Part shown: positions 18,573 through 26,392 of the stretch, piece after piece
How the letters are laid out: each line of letters opens with the position of its first letter
Position numbering within the stretch: position 1 is the first letter of the stretch
Assembly (NCBI GenBank): GCA_041394405.1
Contig: JAWKIF010000006.1
Span: forward strand, 186,001-250,000
Length of the DNA stretch: 64,000 nt
Source of the DNA: Microthrix sp041394405
Lineage (GTDB): Bacteria > Actinomycetota > Acidimicrobiia > Acidimicrobiales > Microtrichaceae
Direction of reading: 5' to 3'
Made by a program: the position numbers and the translations under genes
The notes under the pieces: model-generated
Database searches by the model: none
The model's input: the letters and a program-made list of their open reading frames with translations, nothing else
Told to the model about the DNA's origin: nothing

Positions 18573-19385
18573 CTACTGGACGACGACGCCGGTGAGGTCC
18601 TCGGCTGGATCCGGGTAGGCGACGCCCAGCCCCTCGATGGTCTCAACCATCAGCTGGTTGATGAGGTGGTCACGGAACCACTTCCGGTTCGCCGGGATGA
18701 CGTGCCACGGCACGGGTTCGGAGGTCTCGGCCAGCATGGCCTCGAATGCCGCCTGGTAGTCGGCCCAGCGGGCCCGCTCGTCGAGGTCGGCCGAGTTGAA
18801 CTTCCACCACTTGGTGGGATCGTCCACCCGGTCCTGCAGGCGTTGGCGCTGCTCCTCGGAGCTGATGTGCAGGAAGAGCTTCACCACGGTGGTGCCCTCG
18901 TCGACCAGCAGCCGCTCGAACTCTCGCAGGTGACGGTACCGGCGGCGCCAGCGCTCCTCGGGCACCAGGTTGTGCACCCGAACCACGAGGACGTCCTCGT
19001 AGTGGCTCCGATTGAACACGGCGATCTGACCCTTGGCCGGCGTGTGCGGGTGAACGCGCCACAGGTAGTCGTGGGCCAACTCCTGCGCCTCGGGCTTCTT
19101 GAAGCCGGTGACGGTCACTCCGGCAGGGTTGAGGGGGCCGAACACCCGACGGATGGTGGAGTCCTTCCCGCCGGTGTCCATCGCCTGGATCACCACCAGC
19201 ACCCGATGCGTGCCCTGGGCGAACAGCTGGTGCTGCAGCTCCACCAGGCGATCGCTGAGCCCCTCGGTGGCCCGTTCGGTAGCCTTCCGGTCGAGGCCCC
19301 CGTTGTCGTCGGGGTCCCACTTCTCTAGGTGAATCGGCTCATCAGGTCGAGCCGCATACGGCGTAAGGTCTACCAAGCGTGCCAT
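18573..19385 (-). CDS. ppk2: Polyphosphate kinase 2 family protein
   Basis: 270-residue PPK2, which transfers phosphate between polyphosphate and nucleotides. The Walker A-like motif is VIQAMDTGGKDST, the second conserved block is FNRSHYEDVLVVRVH with the lid-like RYRHLREFE, and the C-terminal RKWFRDHLI ends the fold. A single-domain length near 270 residues corresponds to class I/III PPK2 (ADP or AMP/ADP phosphorylation from polyP); the class cannot be fixed by eye. It is divergent from the calcium-repeat protein with only 50 bases between, where promoters of both genes overlap. Confidence 0.92.
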   Translation of the reverse strand: MARLVDLTPYAARPDEPIHLEKWDPDDNGGLDRKATERATEGLSDRLVELQHQLFAQGTHRVLVVIQAMDTGGKDSTIRRVFGPLNPAGVTVTGFKKPEAQELAHDYLWRVHPHTPAKGQIAVFNRSHYEDVLVVRVHNLVPEERWRRRYRHLREFERLLVDEGTTVVKLFLHISSEEQRQRLQDRVDDPTKWWKFNSADLDERARWADYQAAFEAMLAETSEPVPWHVIPANRKWFRDHLINQLMVETIEGLGVAYPDPAEDLTGVVVQ

Positions 19386-19390
19386 GGGCG

Positions 19391-19396
19391 TAGCAT
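19391..19396 (+). promoter_or_regulatory. -10 element TAGCAT shared in divergent gap
   Basis: TAGCAT for the rightward gene. Read on the other strand the overlapping bases give CATGCT, placed 6 bases before the PPK2 ATG, so two divergent promoters appear superimposed. Confidence 0.45.
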
Positions 19397-19435
19397 GCCA
19401 GGTTGCGTACGCGTCGAAGGAGAATCCGCCAGCTG

Positions 19436-20725
19436 ATGTCCGAGAGCCGTCACGACCGGGAGAGGGTCTCCGACCACTTGGGGCTGTTCCGCGCGCGACT
19501 TCGGCGCGGGCTTCGAGCTTCCACCATCGCCGCAGCGGCGGTGGTGGTGATGGGTGCGGCTCCCGGGGTCGCCACCAAGGGCGACGACGGGGGGCACGGC
19601 AGCGGCCAGCATCCCCCCGTGGCCGACCGCGACGGCGACGGCATCGATGACCCCACCGAGTGCCAGGGGGCCGTCGAGTTGTTGGTCAACGGCTCCTTCG
19701 AGACACCGAGCCTTGGCGGCGCTGTCGGCTACCAGCTGGTGAGTCCCAGCCAGGTGACCGGGTGGAGCACCTCGGATTCGGCGGTGGAGATCTGGGCCAA
19801 CGGCTTCCTCGGCCATCCACCCGTGGATGGCACCCAGATCATCGAGCTGAACGCAACCGGGCCGTCCGTGATGACCCAGAGCGTGGCGGTGTCTCCGGGC
19901 GACGTGCTGGCCTGGTCGGTGTCGCACCGGGCCCGGAGCGCCGGAGACCGGGCCTCGCTCTCGCTGGGCACGGGTTCGGCCGCATTCGTGGATCAGCCGC
20001 TGGCCGGGAGCACCGGAGGCTGGACCCGGTACGGGGGTCTCCTTGACGTCCCGGCGGGCCTCGGGGCGCTGCGGGTGGAGCTGGCCGCAAACCCGCAGAC
20101 CAACCCGGGCGGTTCGGGCAACCTGGTGGACGCCGTCTCGCTGCTGCGGTGCCCCGATACCGACTCGGACGGCACCGCGGATCTGGCGGATCTCGATTCC
20201 GACGATGACGGCATTTCGGACGCGATCGAGGGCGTCGGCGACCCGGACGGCGACCAGGTACCGAACTATCGCGACCTGGACAGCGACGGCGACGGCATTC
20301 CCGACAGCGAGGAGGGCGCCGATTCGACCGCCGACCTCGATGGGGACGGCATTCCCGACTACCTCGACACCGACACCGACGGCGACGGCATCCCGGACGC
20401 CGTGGAGGGCAACGGCGACTTCGATGGCGACGGCATCCCCGACTACCGCGACATGAACACCGACCACGACCGCATCCCCGACATCTACGAGGGAACGGCC
20501 GACACCGATGGTGACGGCACCCCCGATCGGCTCGACCCCGACAGCGACGACGACGTCATTCCTGACGGGGTCGAGGGCTTCCAGGACACCGATGGTGACG
20601 GGGTGCCCAACTTCCAGGACGGCGACTCGGATGGCGACGGCTACCCCGACGCCGTGGATGGCCCCCGCTTCCTCATCGTCGACGACGCCGGCGTGCCGCT
20701 GTCAGAGGACGAATTCGTCCGGTAG
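19436..20725 (+). CDS. Secreted protein with lectin-like domain and thrombospondin type 3 calcium repeats
   Basis: 429-residue exported protein. A basic N-terminus and hydrophobic core ending VVMGAAPGVA form a signal peptide (cleavage after about residue 46). Residues about 70-235 form a beta-sandwich resembling DUF642/carbohydrate-binding modules (LLVNGSFETPSLGG, then GTQIIELNATGP and a closing LVDAVSLLRC). From about 240 to 415 run a dozen Asp-rich units of the DxDxDGIPD type, typical calcium-binding TSP3 repeats. No LPxTG or membrane anchor is seen, so it may be released or wall-associated. The ATG is preferred over a TTG at 19403 though AAGGAG is 13 bases off. Confidence 0.8.
   Translation: MSESRHDRERVSDHLGLFRARLRRGLRASTIAAAAVVVMGAAPGVATKGDDGGHGSGQHPPVADRDGDGIDDPTECQGAVELLVNGSFETPSLGGAVGYQLVSPSQVTGWSTSDSAVEIWANGFLGHPPVDGTQIIELNATGPSVMTQSVAVSPGDVLAWSVSHRARSAGDRASLSLGTGSAAFVDQPLAGSTGGWTRYGGLLDVPAGLGALRVELAANPQTNPGGSGNLVDAVSLLRCPDTDSDGTADLADLDSDDDGISDAIEGVGDPDGDQVPNYRDLDSDGDGIPDSEEGADSTADLDGDGIPDYLDTDTDGDGIPDAVEGNGDFDGDGIPDYRDMNTDHDRIPDIYEGTADTDGDGTPDRLDPDSDDDVIPDGVEGFQDTDGDGVPNFQDGDSDGDGYPDAVDGPRFLIVDDAGVPLSEDEFVR
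20155..20665 (+). repeat. Thrombospondin type 3-like Asp-rich coding repeats
   Basis: Repeated codons for Asp-Thr-Asp-Gly-Asp-Gly-Ile-Pro-Asp and variants occur about twelve times at irregular 9-14 codon spacing. They are visible at DNA level as recurrent GACGGCGACGGCAT words. One unit is degenerate (NTDHDRIPD). Confidence 0.85.
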
Positions 20726-20754
20726 CCCGGCTCGGCCGAGTGCAGCGAAGCGCC

Positions 20755-21726
20755 TCACACGTGCATGCGGTCGGCGCGGTGGTGCGTTTCCACCAGGCGC
20801 ACGGTGCCCGAGGTGGAGCGCATCACCAGCGACTGCGACTTGGCGCCCGCAGCCGAGAACTTGACGCCCTCCAGCAGCTCGCCATCGCTGATGCCGGTGG
20901 CGGCGAAGAAGCAGTTGTCGCCCCGCACCAGGTCGTCCTGGGTGAGCACCTTGTCCAGGTCGTAGCCCGCCTCCAACGCTGCGGTGCGCTCCTCGTCGTT
21001 GCGGGGCCACAGACGTCCGTGCAGCTCGCCCCGGAGGCACTTCATGGCGGCGGCGGCGATGACGCCCTCGGGTGTGCCGCCGATGCCGAAGAGCAGGTCC
21101 ACCGCCGAGGTGGGCCACGCGGTGGCGATGGCGCCGGCGACGTCCCCATCGGAGATGGAGTGGATGCGGGCACCGGTGGAGCGGATCTCCGCCACCAGGT
21201 CGTCGTGGCGTGGTCGATCGAGGATCACCACGGTGACGTCCCCTGGCTTGGAGCCCTTGGCCTCGGCCACCCGGTTGATGTTCTCGGTGGGGCTCTGGGT
21301 GATGTCGATGACGCCGGCGGCCTGGGGGCCCACGGCGATCTTCTCCATATAGACGCAGGGCCCCGGGTCGAACATGGAGTTCCGGTCCGAGACGGCGATC
21401 ACCGACAGCGCGTTGGGGCGGCCCAATGCAGTCAGCGTGGTGCCGTCGATGGGATCCACCGCGATGTCGGCCCCGGCACCGCCGCCGTTGCCCACCTCCT
21501 CACCGTTGTACAGCATGGGCGCCTCGTCCTTCTCGCCCTCGCCGATGACCACCACTCCCTGCATCTGCACGGTGGACAGCAGCAGGCGCATGGCGTCAAC
21601 TGCCGCGCCGTCGGCGGCGTTCTTGTCGCCCCGCCCCAACCACCGGGCGCCGGCCAACGCCGCGGCTTCGGTGACCCGCACGAGTTCGAGGGCGAGGTTT
21701 CGATCGGGTGCCTGAGAGTCGCTCAT
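20755..21726 (-). CDS. glpX: Class II fructose-1,6-bisphosphatase
   Basis: 323-residue GlpX family phosphatase for gluconeogenesis. The motifs are in order: GRGDKNAADGAAVDAMR, IGEGEKDEAPMLYNGE, and DPIDGTT, which binds the metals and phosphate; IFGIGGTPEGVIAAAA-like substrate loop reads LLFGIGGTPEG. Length is normal. The start at 21726 gives the typical N-terminus NLALELVRVTEAAALA; an in-frame ATG nine codons upstream exists. It is the main actinobacterial FBPase type, functionally equivalent to mycobacterial GlpX. It is divergent from the acidic protein at 21817. Confidence 0.95.
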   Translation of the reverse strand: MSDSQAPDRNLALELVRVTEAAALAGARWLGRGDKNAADGAAVDAMRLLLSTVQMQGVVVIGEGEKDEAPMLYNGEEVGNGGGAGADIAVDPIDGTTLTALGRPNALSVIAVSDRNSMFDPGPCVYMEKIAVGPQAAGVIDITQSPTENINRVAEAKGSKPGDVTVVILDRPRHDDLVAEIRSTGARIHSISDGDVAGAIATAWPTSAVDLLFGIGGTPEGVIAAAAMKCLRGELHGRLWPRNDEERTAALEAGYDLDKVLTQDDLVRGDNCFFAATGISDGELLEGVKFSAAGAKSQSLVMRSTSGTVRLVETHHRADRMHV

Positions 21727-21816
21727 AGGTGAGCAACCTAGTTGCGAGGACAACCTCGGTTCGAAGCCGCCCGCCGCGTGCGGTGTGGCGGCGCCGGGGC
21801 TGAAAGACTCTCCGCC

Positions 21817-22845
21817 GTGCTACGCCGACGCAAGGGTGAACGAAACCGCCAATCCAAAGGTTCCAGCGACGAGGGCCGCCAGGAGGGTTCCGACGAGTCG
21901 GAGCTCGAACCCGACGAGGCGCTCGACGCGGGAGATGCCGACGACGTCAGTGACGGCGCCGACGAGCCTGCCGCCGACGAGCCTGTCGCCGAGGAGCCTG
22001 ACGGGGAGGAGCCTGACGGCGAGGGCGGGGCGCTTCCGCGACCGCCGATGGAGCATCTCAGCGATGCCCGGCTGCTCTTTGACTGCTCCGCCTGGTCCCG
22101 CGACGACCGGGCCGAGCTCGACGCGATGCTGAAGTCCGACGGCATCGACCGGGTGTGGCAGGGGCCCGAGCTGGTGGTGAGCGTGCTGGACGAGCACCTG
22201 GTGGAGGAGGCCCTGGACGACCTGGGCGTGGGCCAGGCCACGCTGCCGGAGGGCACGGCCCAGGTCGTGTACGAGGTGGGGGAGTGGCCGCGGGTGCTGC
22301 GGGACTCGCTGGCCGAATCGTTGCTGGTGGCCGGCATCAGCGCAGCGTGGGACGAGGCCGCCGACCTGCACGTGGCCGCAACCGACGAGCGGGGGGTCGA
22401 CACCATCCTTGAGGCCATGCCCGACCCCGACGAGGTGTTCGAGGAGGCCGAGGGCACCGAGGTCCAGGACCTGCTGACCCAGCTGTATGCCGCGGTGGAC
22501 CGGCTGAAGGACAACCCGAAGCACCCCGGGTCGCGCCTGGACGTGGTTGACGCGGCCGAGCGCATGGATCGACTGGCGGTGCCCTTCGGGTTCGACGCAG
22601 GCCAATGGCGCGACCTGGTGGAGCGGGCCGGGGATCTGCGAGATGAGATCGACGAGGAGATCCTGGGTGCAGCTGAGGGTGCCGACGACGCCGAGGATCT
22701 CGACGACGCCGGGGACGGTGCTGCCGAGGACGGTGCTGACGAGGACGAGGCAGACGGTCGCGATGAGGGGGAGGCGGCGGTTCATCGGCTGCCGTTCGCC
22801 GCCCGGGCGGGGCAGCTACGCGACCGGTTGGTGCGGCTGGTGTAG
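21817..22845 (+). CDS. Acidic protein of unknown function
   Basis: 342-residue cytosolic protein. A basic N-terminus (LRRRKGERNRQSK) is followed by a long Glu/Asp/Pro low-complexity stretch (about residues 20-80) containing repeated (D/E)EPxxxEP units. A helical central part (about 90-290) includes LVEEALDDLGVG and LLTQLYAAVDRLKDNP. Another very acidic stretch sits at about 285-325 before a basic C-terminal end. I recognise no family. GTG 21817 is preceded by AAGACT at 7 bases, the leaderless pattern. The next gene encodes a J-domain protein in the same direction, but it has its own promoter. Confidence 0.7.
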   Translation: MLRRRKGERNRQSKGSSDEGRQEGSDESELEPDEALDAGDADDVSDGADEPAADEPVAEEPDGEEPDGEGGALPRPPMEHLSDARLLFDCSAWSRDDRAELDAMLKSDGIDRVWQGPELVVSVLDEHLVEEALDDLGVGQATLPEGTAQVVYEVGEWPRVLRDSLAESLLVAGISAAWDEAADLHVAATDERGVDTILEAMPDPDEVFEEAEGTEVQDLLTQLYAAVDRLKDNPKHPGSRLDVVDAAERMDRLAVPFGFDAGQWRDLVERAGDLRDEIDEEILGAAEGADDAEDLDDAGDGAAEDGADEDEADGRDEGEAAVHRLPFAARAGQLRDRLVRLV

Positions 22846-22927
22846 CGAGCGGGTGCCCGGGGGAACGCTTGCCGTCGCAGCCGTCCTGACGGCGTCCAAG
22901 TGGGGACGAATCGTCGCTCCGACGCGT

Positions 22928-22933
22928 TAGGTT
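22928..22933 (+). promoter_or_regulatory. -10 element TAGGTT, leaderless start
   Basis: TAGGTT ends 6 bases before the GTG at 22940; no ribosome site is present. Confidence 0.6.
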
Positions 22934-22939
22934 GCGCCC

Positions 22940-23644
22940 GTGCTCGTCGCCGAGCAGGAGATCTTCATCTCCCGCCCCTTTGCCCCCACCCGCCGAGTTG
23001 CGCTCGGCGAGTCCAACCTGCCGTCTCACCCTGCCCCAGGCGCGGGCGGGTTGCTGCTGGCGGGCGTGGTGGCGCATTTCTCGGGTCGCATCGATGCCGA
23101 CCTCATCGACGACCAACTGCACCTCATTGCCCAGCTGGAGGAGGGTCACCGAATCACCCAGCCTCGGCTGCGACACCGCCTGCAGACCGATCACGTCGGC
23201 CTCCAGCGGTGTCACCACAAACTGTGGGTCAAGGATGACCGGCTGAGTTTCGACATCGACGACCACACTGGTACGGCCGAACAGCACGTCCTGTGCGCGC
23301 TCTACGGCGCCGCGCAGCTTCCGCTGGCCGATCGGCGGGGTGTCTTTGCCGCGGTGCGGGTGGGGTTGCGCTGGCCCGGCGACGTGGACGCCGGTTTCGC
23401 GGCCCTGGTCACGGGCCGCCGCAACGGATCGCAGCTGTCGGCGCTGGCCGACCCCGAGAGCTGGGCCCGCACGGTGTTGGGTTTCGAGGACGGCGTGCAG
23501 CTGTCGCGTCGTCAGGTGCAGGTGTCGTTCCGCCAGTTGGTGGCGGCCGCCCACCCCGACCACGGCGGGGAGACCTTGGGCGCTGCGGGGCGCATCAGCG
23601 ACCTCAGCGAGGCCCGGCGCGTGCTGCTGGCCACCACCGGTTGA
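22940..23644 (+). CDS. J-domain-containing protein of unknown function
   Basis: 234-residue protein whose C-terminal ~55 residues resemble a DnaJ J-domain: a helix (SRRQVQVSFRQLVAAA), the diagnostic HPD tripeptide in AHPDHGG, and a following helix (RISDLSEARRVLL). Only the core of the domain is convincing. The N-terminal ~175 residues (VALGESNLPSHPAPGAGGLL, later DRLSFDIDDH and WPGDVDAGFAALV) match nothing I know. A J-domain would recruit an Hsp70, so this could be a client-specific co-chaperone; the client is unknown. The GTG start is favoured by the -10 at 22928. Confidence 0.75.
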   Translation: MLVAEQEIFISRPFAPTRRVALGESNLPSHPAPGAGGLLLAGVVAHFSGRIDADLIDDQLHLIAQLEEGHRITQPRLRHRLQTDHVGLQRCHHKLWVKDDRLSFDIDDHTGTAEQHVLCALYGAAQLPLADRRGVFAAVRVGLRWPGDVDAGFAALVTGRRNGSQLSALADPESWARTVLGFEDGVQLSRRQVQVSFRQLVAAAHPDHGGETLGAAGRISDLSEARRVLLATTG

Positions 23645-23678
23645 CCAGTCCGGCACCTGGGTGGGCAACACTGGGGCG

Positions 23679-24290
23679 ATGACGAGTGGGCACTCTCCCG
23701 GCGATGTGCACGGCCTGGTGCTGTTTCCCGGCGCCGGATCCGGCGCCGACCACCCCGGCCTGTTGGCCATCGAAGCGGCTGCGCCCTGCCCCGTGGCCCG
23801 CGTCGACTTCGCCTACCGACTCGAAGGCCGACGATTTCCCGATCGGGCCCCCACGCTGGTCGCGGAGGTGGCGTCCGCCGTCGCAGCGGCTGCAGCGCGG
23901 TGGCAGACCGATCCGGCCCGCTTGGTGGTGGGCGGCCGCTCGATGGGTGGCCGCATGGCGTCCATGGCGTTGGCGGAGGGGGCCGTGGAGGCCGCCGGGT
24001 TGGTGCTGGTGAGCTATCCGCTGCATCCGCCCAAGAAGCCCGAGAAGCTGCGGACGGCGCACCTGGGCAAGGTGGCGGTGCCCACCCTGTTCGTGTCGGG
24101 CGACCGGGACAGCTTTGGCACCCCCGACGAGCTGGTCGCCGCCCATCGCATGGTGGGCGGCCCGGTATCCGCGGAGTGGATCGAGGGGGGTCGCCATGAG
24201 CTGAAGCGCGTCGGCGACCACGCCGACGTGGCCGACCGGGTGGCCGCCTGGCTGCGTGGCGATCCGTCGAACGCAGGCGCCTCCGGCTGA
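23679..24290 (+). CDS. Alpha/beta hydrolase of the KANL3/Tex30 type
   Basis: 203-residue small hydrolase. The oxyanion strand is LVLFPGAGSGADHPGL, the nucleophile elbow GGRSMGGRMA supplies the Ser, SGDRDSFGTPDEL holds the acid, and GGRHELK supplies the His. The layout without a lid and the GRSMGGR elbow fit the family annotated as dienelactone hydrolase-like/Tex30. Substrate unknown. The ATG 23679 has AACACT six bases upstream (leaderless pattern) and no ribosome site. It is convergent with the P450 gene. Confidence 0.85.
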   Translation: MTSGHSPGDVHGLVLFPGAGSGADHPGLLAIEAAAPCPVARVDFAYRLEGRRFPDRAPTLVAEVASAVAAAAARWQTDPARLVVGGRSMGGRMASMALAEGAVEAAGLVLVSYPLHPPKKPEKLRTAHLGKVAVPTLFVSGDRDSFGTPDELVAAHRMVGGPVSAEWIEGGRHELKRVGDHADVADRVAAWLRGDPSNAGASG

Positions 24291-24302
24291 GCGGGCTGAA
24301 GC

Positions 24303-24315
24303 GGGCCGGCGGCCC
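24303..24315. terminator. GC hairpin between convergent genes
   Basis: GGGCC-GGC-GGCCC forms a 5-bp perfect stem with a 3-base loop in the 41-base gap between the hydrolase and P450 stops. It has no U-tract, so it may be only a weak or Rho-assisted stop. Confidence 0.35.
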
Positions 24316-24331
24316 ACCTCACGGTCACGTG

Positions 24332-25528
24332 TCAACCGCCGGGACGGATCTCGAGGGAGTCGACTCCTCGGAAGGGGCCTCGCAGATGCCACGGCCCTGG
24401 CGCATCGCCGCTCAGCGCCAGCTTGGGCCACCGGCGGGTGAGCGCACCCAGCATCACCTCGAGCTCGGAACGGGCCAGCGCCGCACCCAGGCAGAAGTGG
24501 GCGCCGAAGGCAAAAGACAGGTTCGGAGGCCCCTGCCTGCCCGGCCGGAACTCGTCGGGCGCCGCGTACACCGCGGGGTCGCGGTTGGCCGCCGAGAGAA
24601 ACACCAACACGGCCTGCCCCTCGCCCACCTCAACGCCGTCGAGCGCGAGTGGCTCCGCGGTCACCCGGGCGACGTAGAGCGTTGGGGTTTCCAGGCGCAG
24701 CAGCTCGGCCACCACGTCGGCCAAGGGCCATCGGCCCTCCACGACGTCTCGGTACCGCTCGGGGTCGGACAGCAGCACCGTCATGCCGTTCGCAAACGCA
24801 TCCCGGGTGGTCCGATGCCCGGCCGAGTACAGGGTGGCGGCCAGCGACATCAGCTCGGGGCGGCTCAGCCGGTGCCCGTCGCCCTCTGCGGCGAGGAGGG
24901 CCGACAGCAGGTCGTCGCCCGGGTGCCGGGCTCGGTCATCGGCCAACTCGGTCAGGTACGCGTGAAACGCTTCGGCGGCTTCGATGGCCAGCTGCTTTGC
25001 GTCCGGATCGACGCTGACACCAAGCAGCGGTGCCACCTGGTCGCTGAACGACGTCAGCAGGCTGCGGTCTCCGGGAGGGACGCCAAGCAGCTCCGAGATC
25101 ACCAACGACGGGAGTTGGTGGGCGAACTCGGAGAGCAGCTCCACCTCGGGGCGGCCCTCCAGCCCGTCGAGCAGCGAGTTGGCGGTCTCCTCCATCCACG
25201 GCACCATCCGGGCCATGCGCCGCGGCGTAAAGGCCTTGGATACCAGGCCGCGCACTCGCGTGTGGTCGGGGGGATCGAGGAAGTTGATCCGGTGGCTCAG
25301 CTCGTCGCGGGCTGCGCCCGGGGGCAAGGCGGCCAGGTACAGCTCGGCGATGGGGCCGGACCGACAGCCCGGGTGGCGCAACGCTTCGGCGCACGCGCGG
25401 TACCCCGTGAGCGCCACGAACCCAAGGTCGGTGCCGGCAACCGGTGCCTGGCGTCGGGCGGCGGCGAGCGTGGCGTAGACGTCGGCGCTCTCGCCCAGGG
25501 CGGTTGGGTCGAACCCGGTGTGCTTCAC
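24332..25528 (-). CDS. Cytochrome P450
   Basis: 398-residue bacterial class I P450 monooxygenase. The I-helix oxygen-binding motif is AGHRTTRD (AGxxTT), the K-helix ExxR is ELLRLETP, and the haem loop FAFGAHFCLGAALAR places the thiolate ligand at about Cys346. The N-terminal substrate-recognition HRINFLDPPDHTRVR segment is typical. No redox partner is next to it. The GTG start overlaps the stop of the L,D-transpeptidase gene upstream (GTGA), so both are probably one transcript, an unusual pairing. Substrate unknown. Confidence 0.93.
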   Translation of the reverse strand: MKHTGFDPTALGESADVYATLAAARRQAPVAGTDLGFVALTGYRACAEALRHPGCRSGPIAELYLAALPPGAARDELSHRINFLDPPDHTRVRGLVSKAFTPRRMARMVPWMEETANSLLDGLEGRPEVELLSEFAHQLPSLVISELLGVPPGDRSLLTSFSDQVAPLLGVSVDPDAKQLAIEAAEAFHAYLTELADDRARHPGDDLLSALLAAEGDGHRLSRPELMSLAATLYSAGHRTTRDAFANGMTVLLSDPERYRDVVEGRWPLADVVAELLRLETPTLYVARVTAEPLALDGVEVGEGQAVLVFLSAANRDPAVYAAPDEFRPGRQGPPNLSFAFGAHFCLGAALARSELEVMLGALTRRWPKLALSGDAPGPWHLRGPFRGVDSLEIRPGG

Positions 25529-26349
25529 GCCACGATGTCCACCGGCACGCCCAGGGGGAGGCGGTCGACCAACTCGTCGATGTCGGCATTCTGCAGGCGA
25601 ATGCAGCCGGCCGACACGTCCTTGCCAACCGAATCCGGGTCGTCGGTGCCGTGCAAACCCACCACCCCGTCGCTGCCCGCAAACTGGGTGAGGGTGTTGG
25701 AGAACCCCGAGAGGCCGTAGGCGTGGGTGCCGTAGGGGCCGCCGCGGTTGGTGGGCCTCAACAGCTCCTTGGTGTAGAAGGTGCCGCCCGGCGTCGGGGT
25801 GCGGTCCGTGCCCACGCCCGCCAGGTAGGTCTCGGTGAGCACGCCGGCGGTGTAGAGCCGCACCTCGTGGTCGGACAGATCGACGCTCAGGCGGTAGTCG
25901 TGGTAGCTCAGCGTGACGTCGTCGTCGCGAACGAACCCGTGGCTCCCGTTGGGGCGGATGGGCAGCCACACCTCGTGCCACACCTCGCCGTCCGGGGCGT
26001 CGTCCACGTCGAGTTCCCGCACCAGAAAGACCGCCGGGAAGCCCTCCGAGCTGCGGTCCTCCACGATGGCCTGCTGGGCGCCGCCGACGGCGTCGAAGAC
26101 CGGCACCGCCCCCAGCTCGGCCTTGGCGGTGGCCACATAGCTCCGCCAGTCCGGCACGCCCTCAGCGACCGCACGGGGCGAGATGCCCTGCACCTCCTCG
26201 GCGGGGGTGGTCACCAGCGGAGCCGAACCCTCAGGTCGCGGCTTGGCCGAATCGGTGCATCCGGCCACGAGGAACGTGGACGACACCGCCAAGCCGAGCC
26301 CGGCTGCCCAACGTGGCATGGCCTTGTCGGGCCGGGCGCGGGGACGCAT
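25525..26349 (-). CDS. L,D-transpeptidase (YkuD domain) lipoprotein
   Basis: 274-residue wall enzyme that makes 3-3 peptidoglycan cross-links or anchors proteins. The N-terminus carries a signal with lipobox FLVAGC at about residues 24-29, so it should be a membrane lipoprotein. The YkuD domain occupies the last ~120 residues: VDLSDHEVRLYTAG, the TPTPGGTFYT turn, and the catalytic HGTDDPDSVGKDVSAGCIR with Cys at about 249. The start at 26349 is supported by a TACGCT -10 six bases upstream. It is followed by the P450 with a 4-base overlap and is divergent from the CoA-transferase. Confidence 0.9.
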   Translation of the reverse strand: MRPRARPDKAMPRWAAGLGLAVSSTFLVAGCTDSAKPRPEGSAPLVTTPAEEVQGISPRAVAEGVPDWRSYVATAKAELGAVPVFDAVGGAQQAIVEDRSSEGFPAVFLVRELDVDDAPDGEVWHEVWLPIRPNGSHGFVRDDDVTLSYHDYRLSVDLSDHEVRLYTAGVLTETYLAGVGTDRTPTPGGTFYTKELLRPTNRGGPYGTHAYGLSGFSNTLTQFAGSDGVVGLHGTDDPDSVGKDVSAGCIRLQNADIDELVDRLPLGVPVDIVA

Positions 26350-26355
26350 GGCCCC

Positions 26356-26361
26356 AGCGTA
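26356..26361 (-). promoter_or_regulatory. -10 element TACGCT (minus strand), leaderless
   Basis: On the minus strand TACGCT lies 6 bases before the L,D-transpeptidase ATG. It is back to back with the TAGGCT of the rightward gene within a 43-base gap. Confidence 0.6.
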
Positions 26362-26379
26362 GGTGCCACGCCCTGGCCG

Positions 26380-26385
26380 TAGGCT
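26380..26385 (+). promoter_or_regulatory. -10 element TAGGCT, leaderless
   Basis: TAGGCT lies 7 bases before the GTG at 26393, with no ribosome site. Confidence 0.6.
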
Positions 26386-26392
26386 GCATGCG

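Noticed and set aside
17773..19368. The 12-mer TACGGCGTAAGG at 17773 and again at 19357
   Set aside because: One copy lies in a promoter gap and the other within the PPK2 coding sequence; a single 12-base match between two places in 64 kb is expected by chance.
20155..20665. Regular short DNA repeats resembling a CRISPR array
   Set aside because: The repeats are in frame, vary in spacing and encode Asp-rich calcium-binding units of a secreted protein.
20731..20740. CTCGGCCGAG palindrome between convergent genes as a terminator
   Set aside because: It has no room for a loop and no T-run; a 10-bp GC palindrome is common in such DNA.
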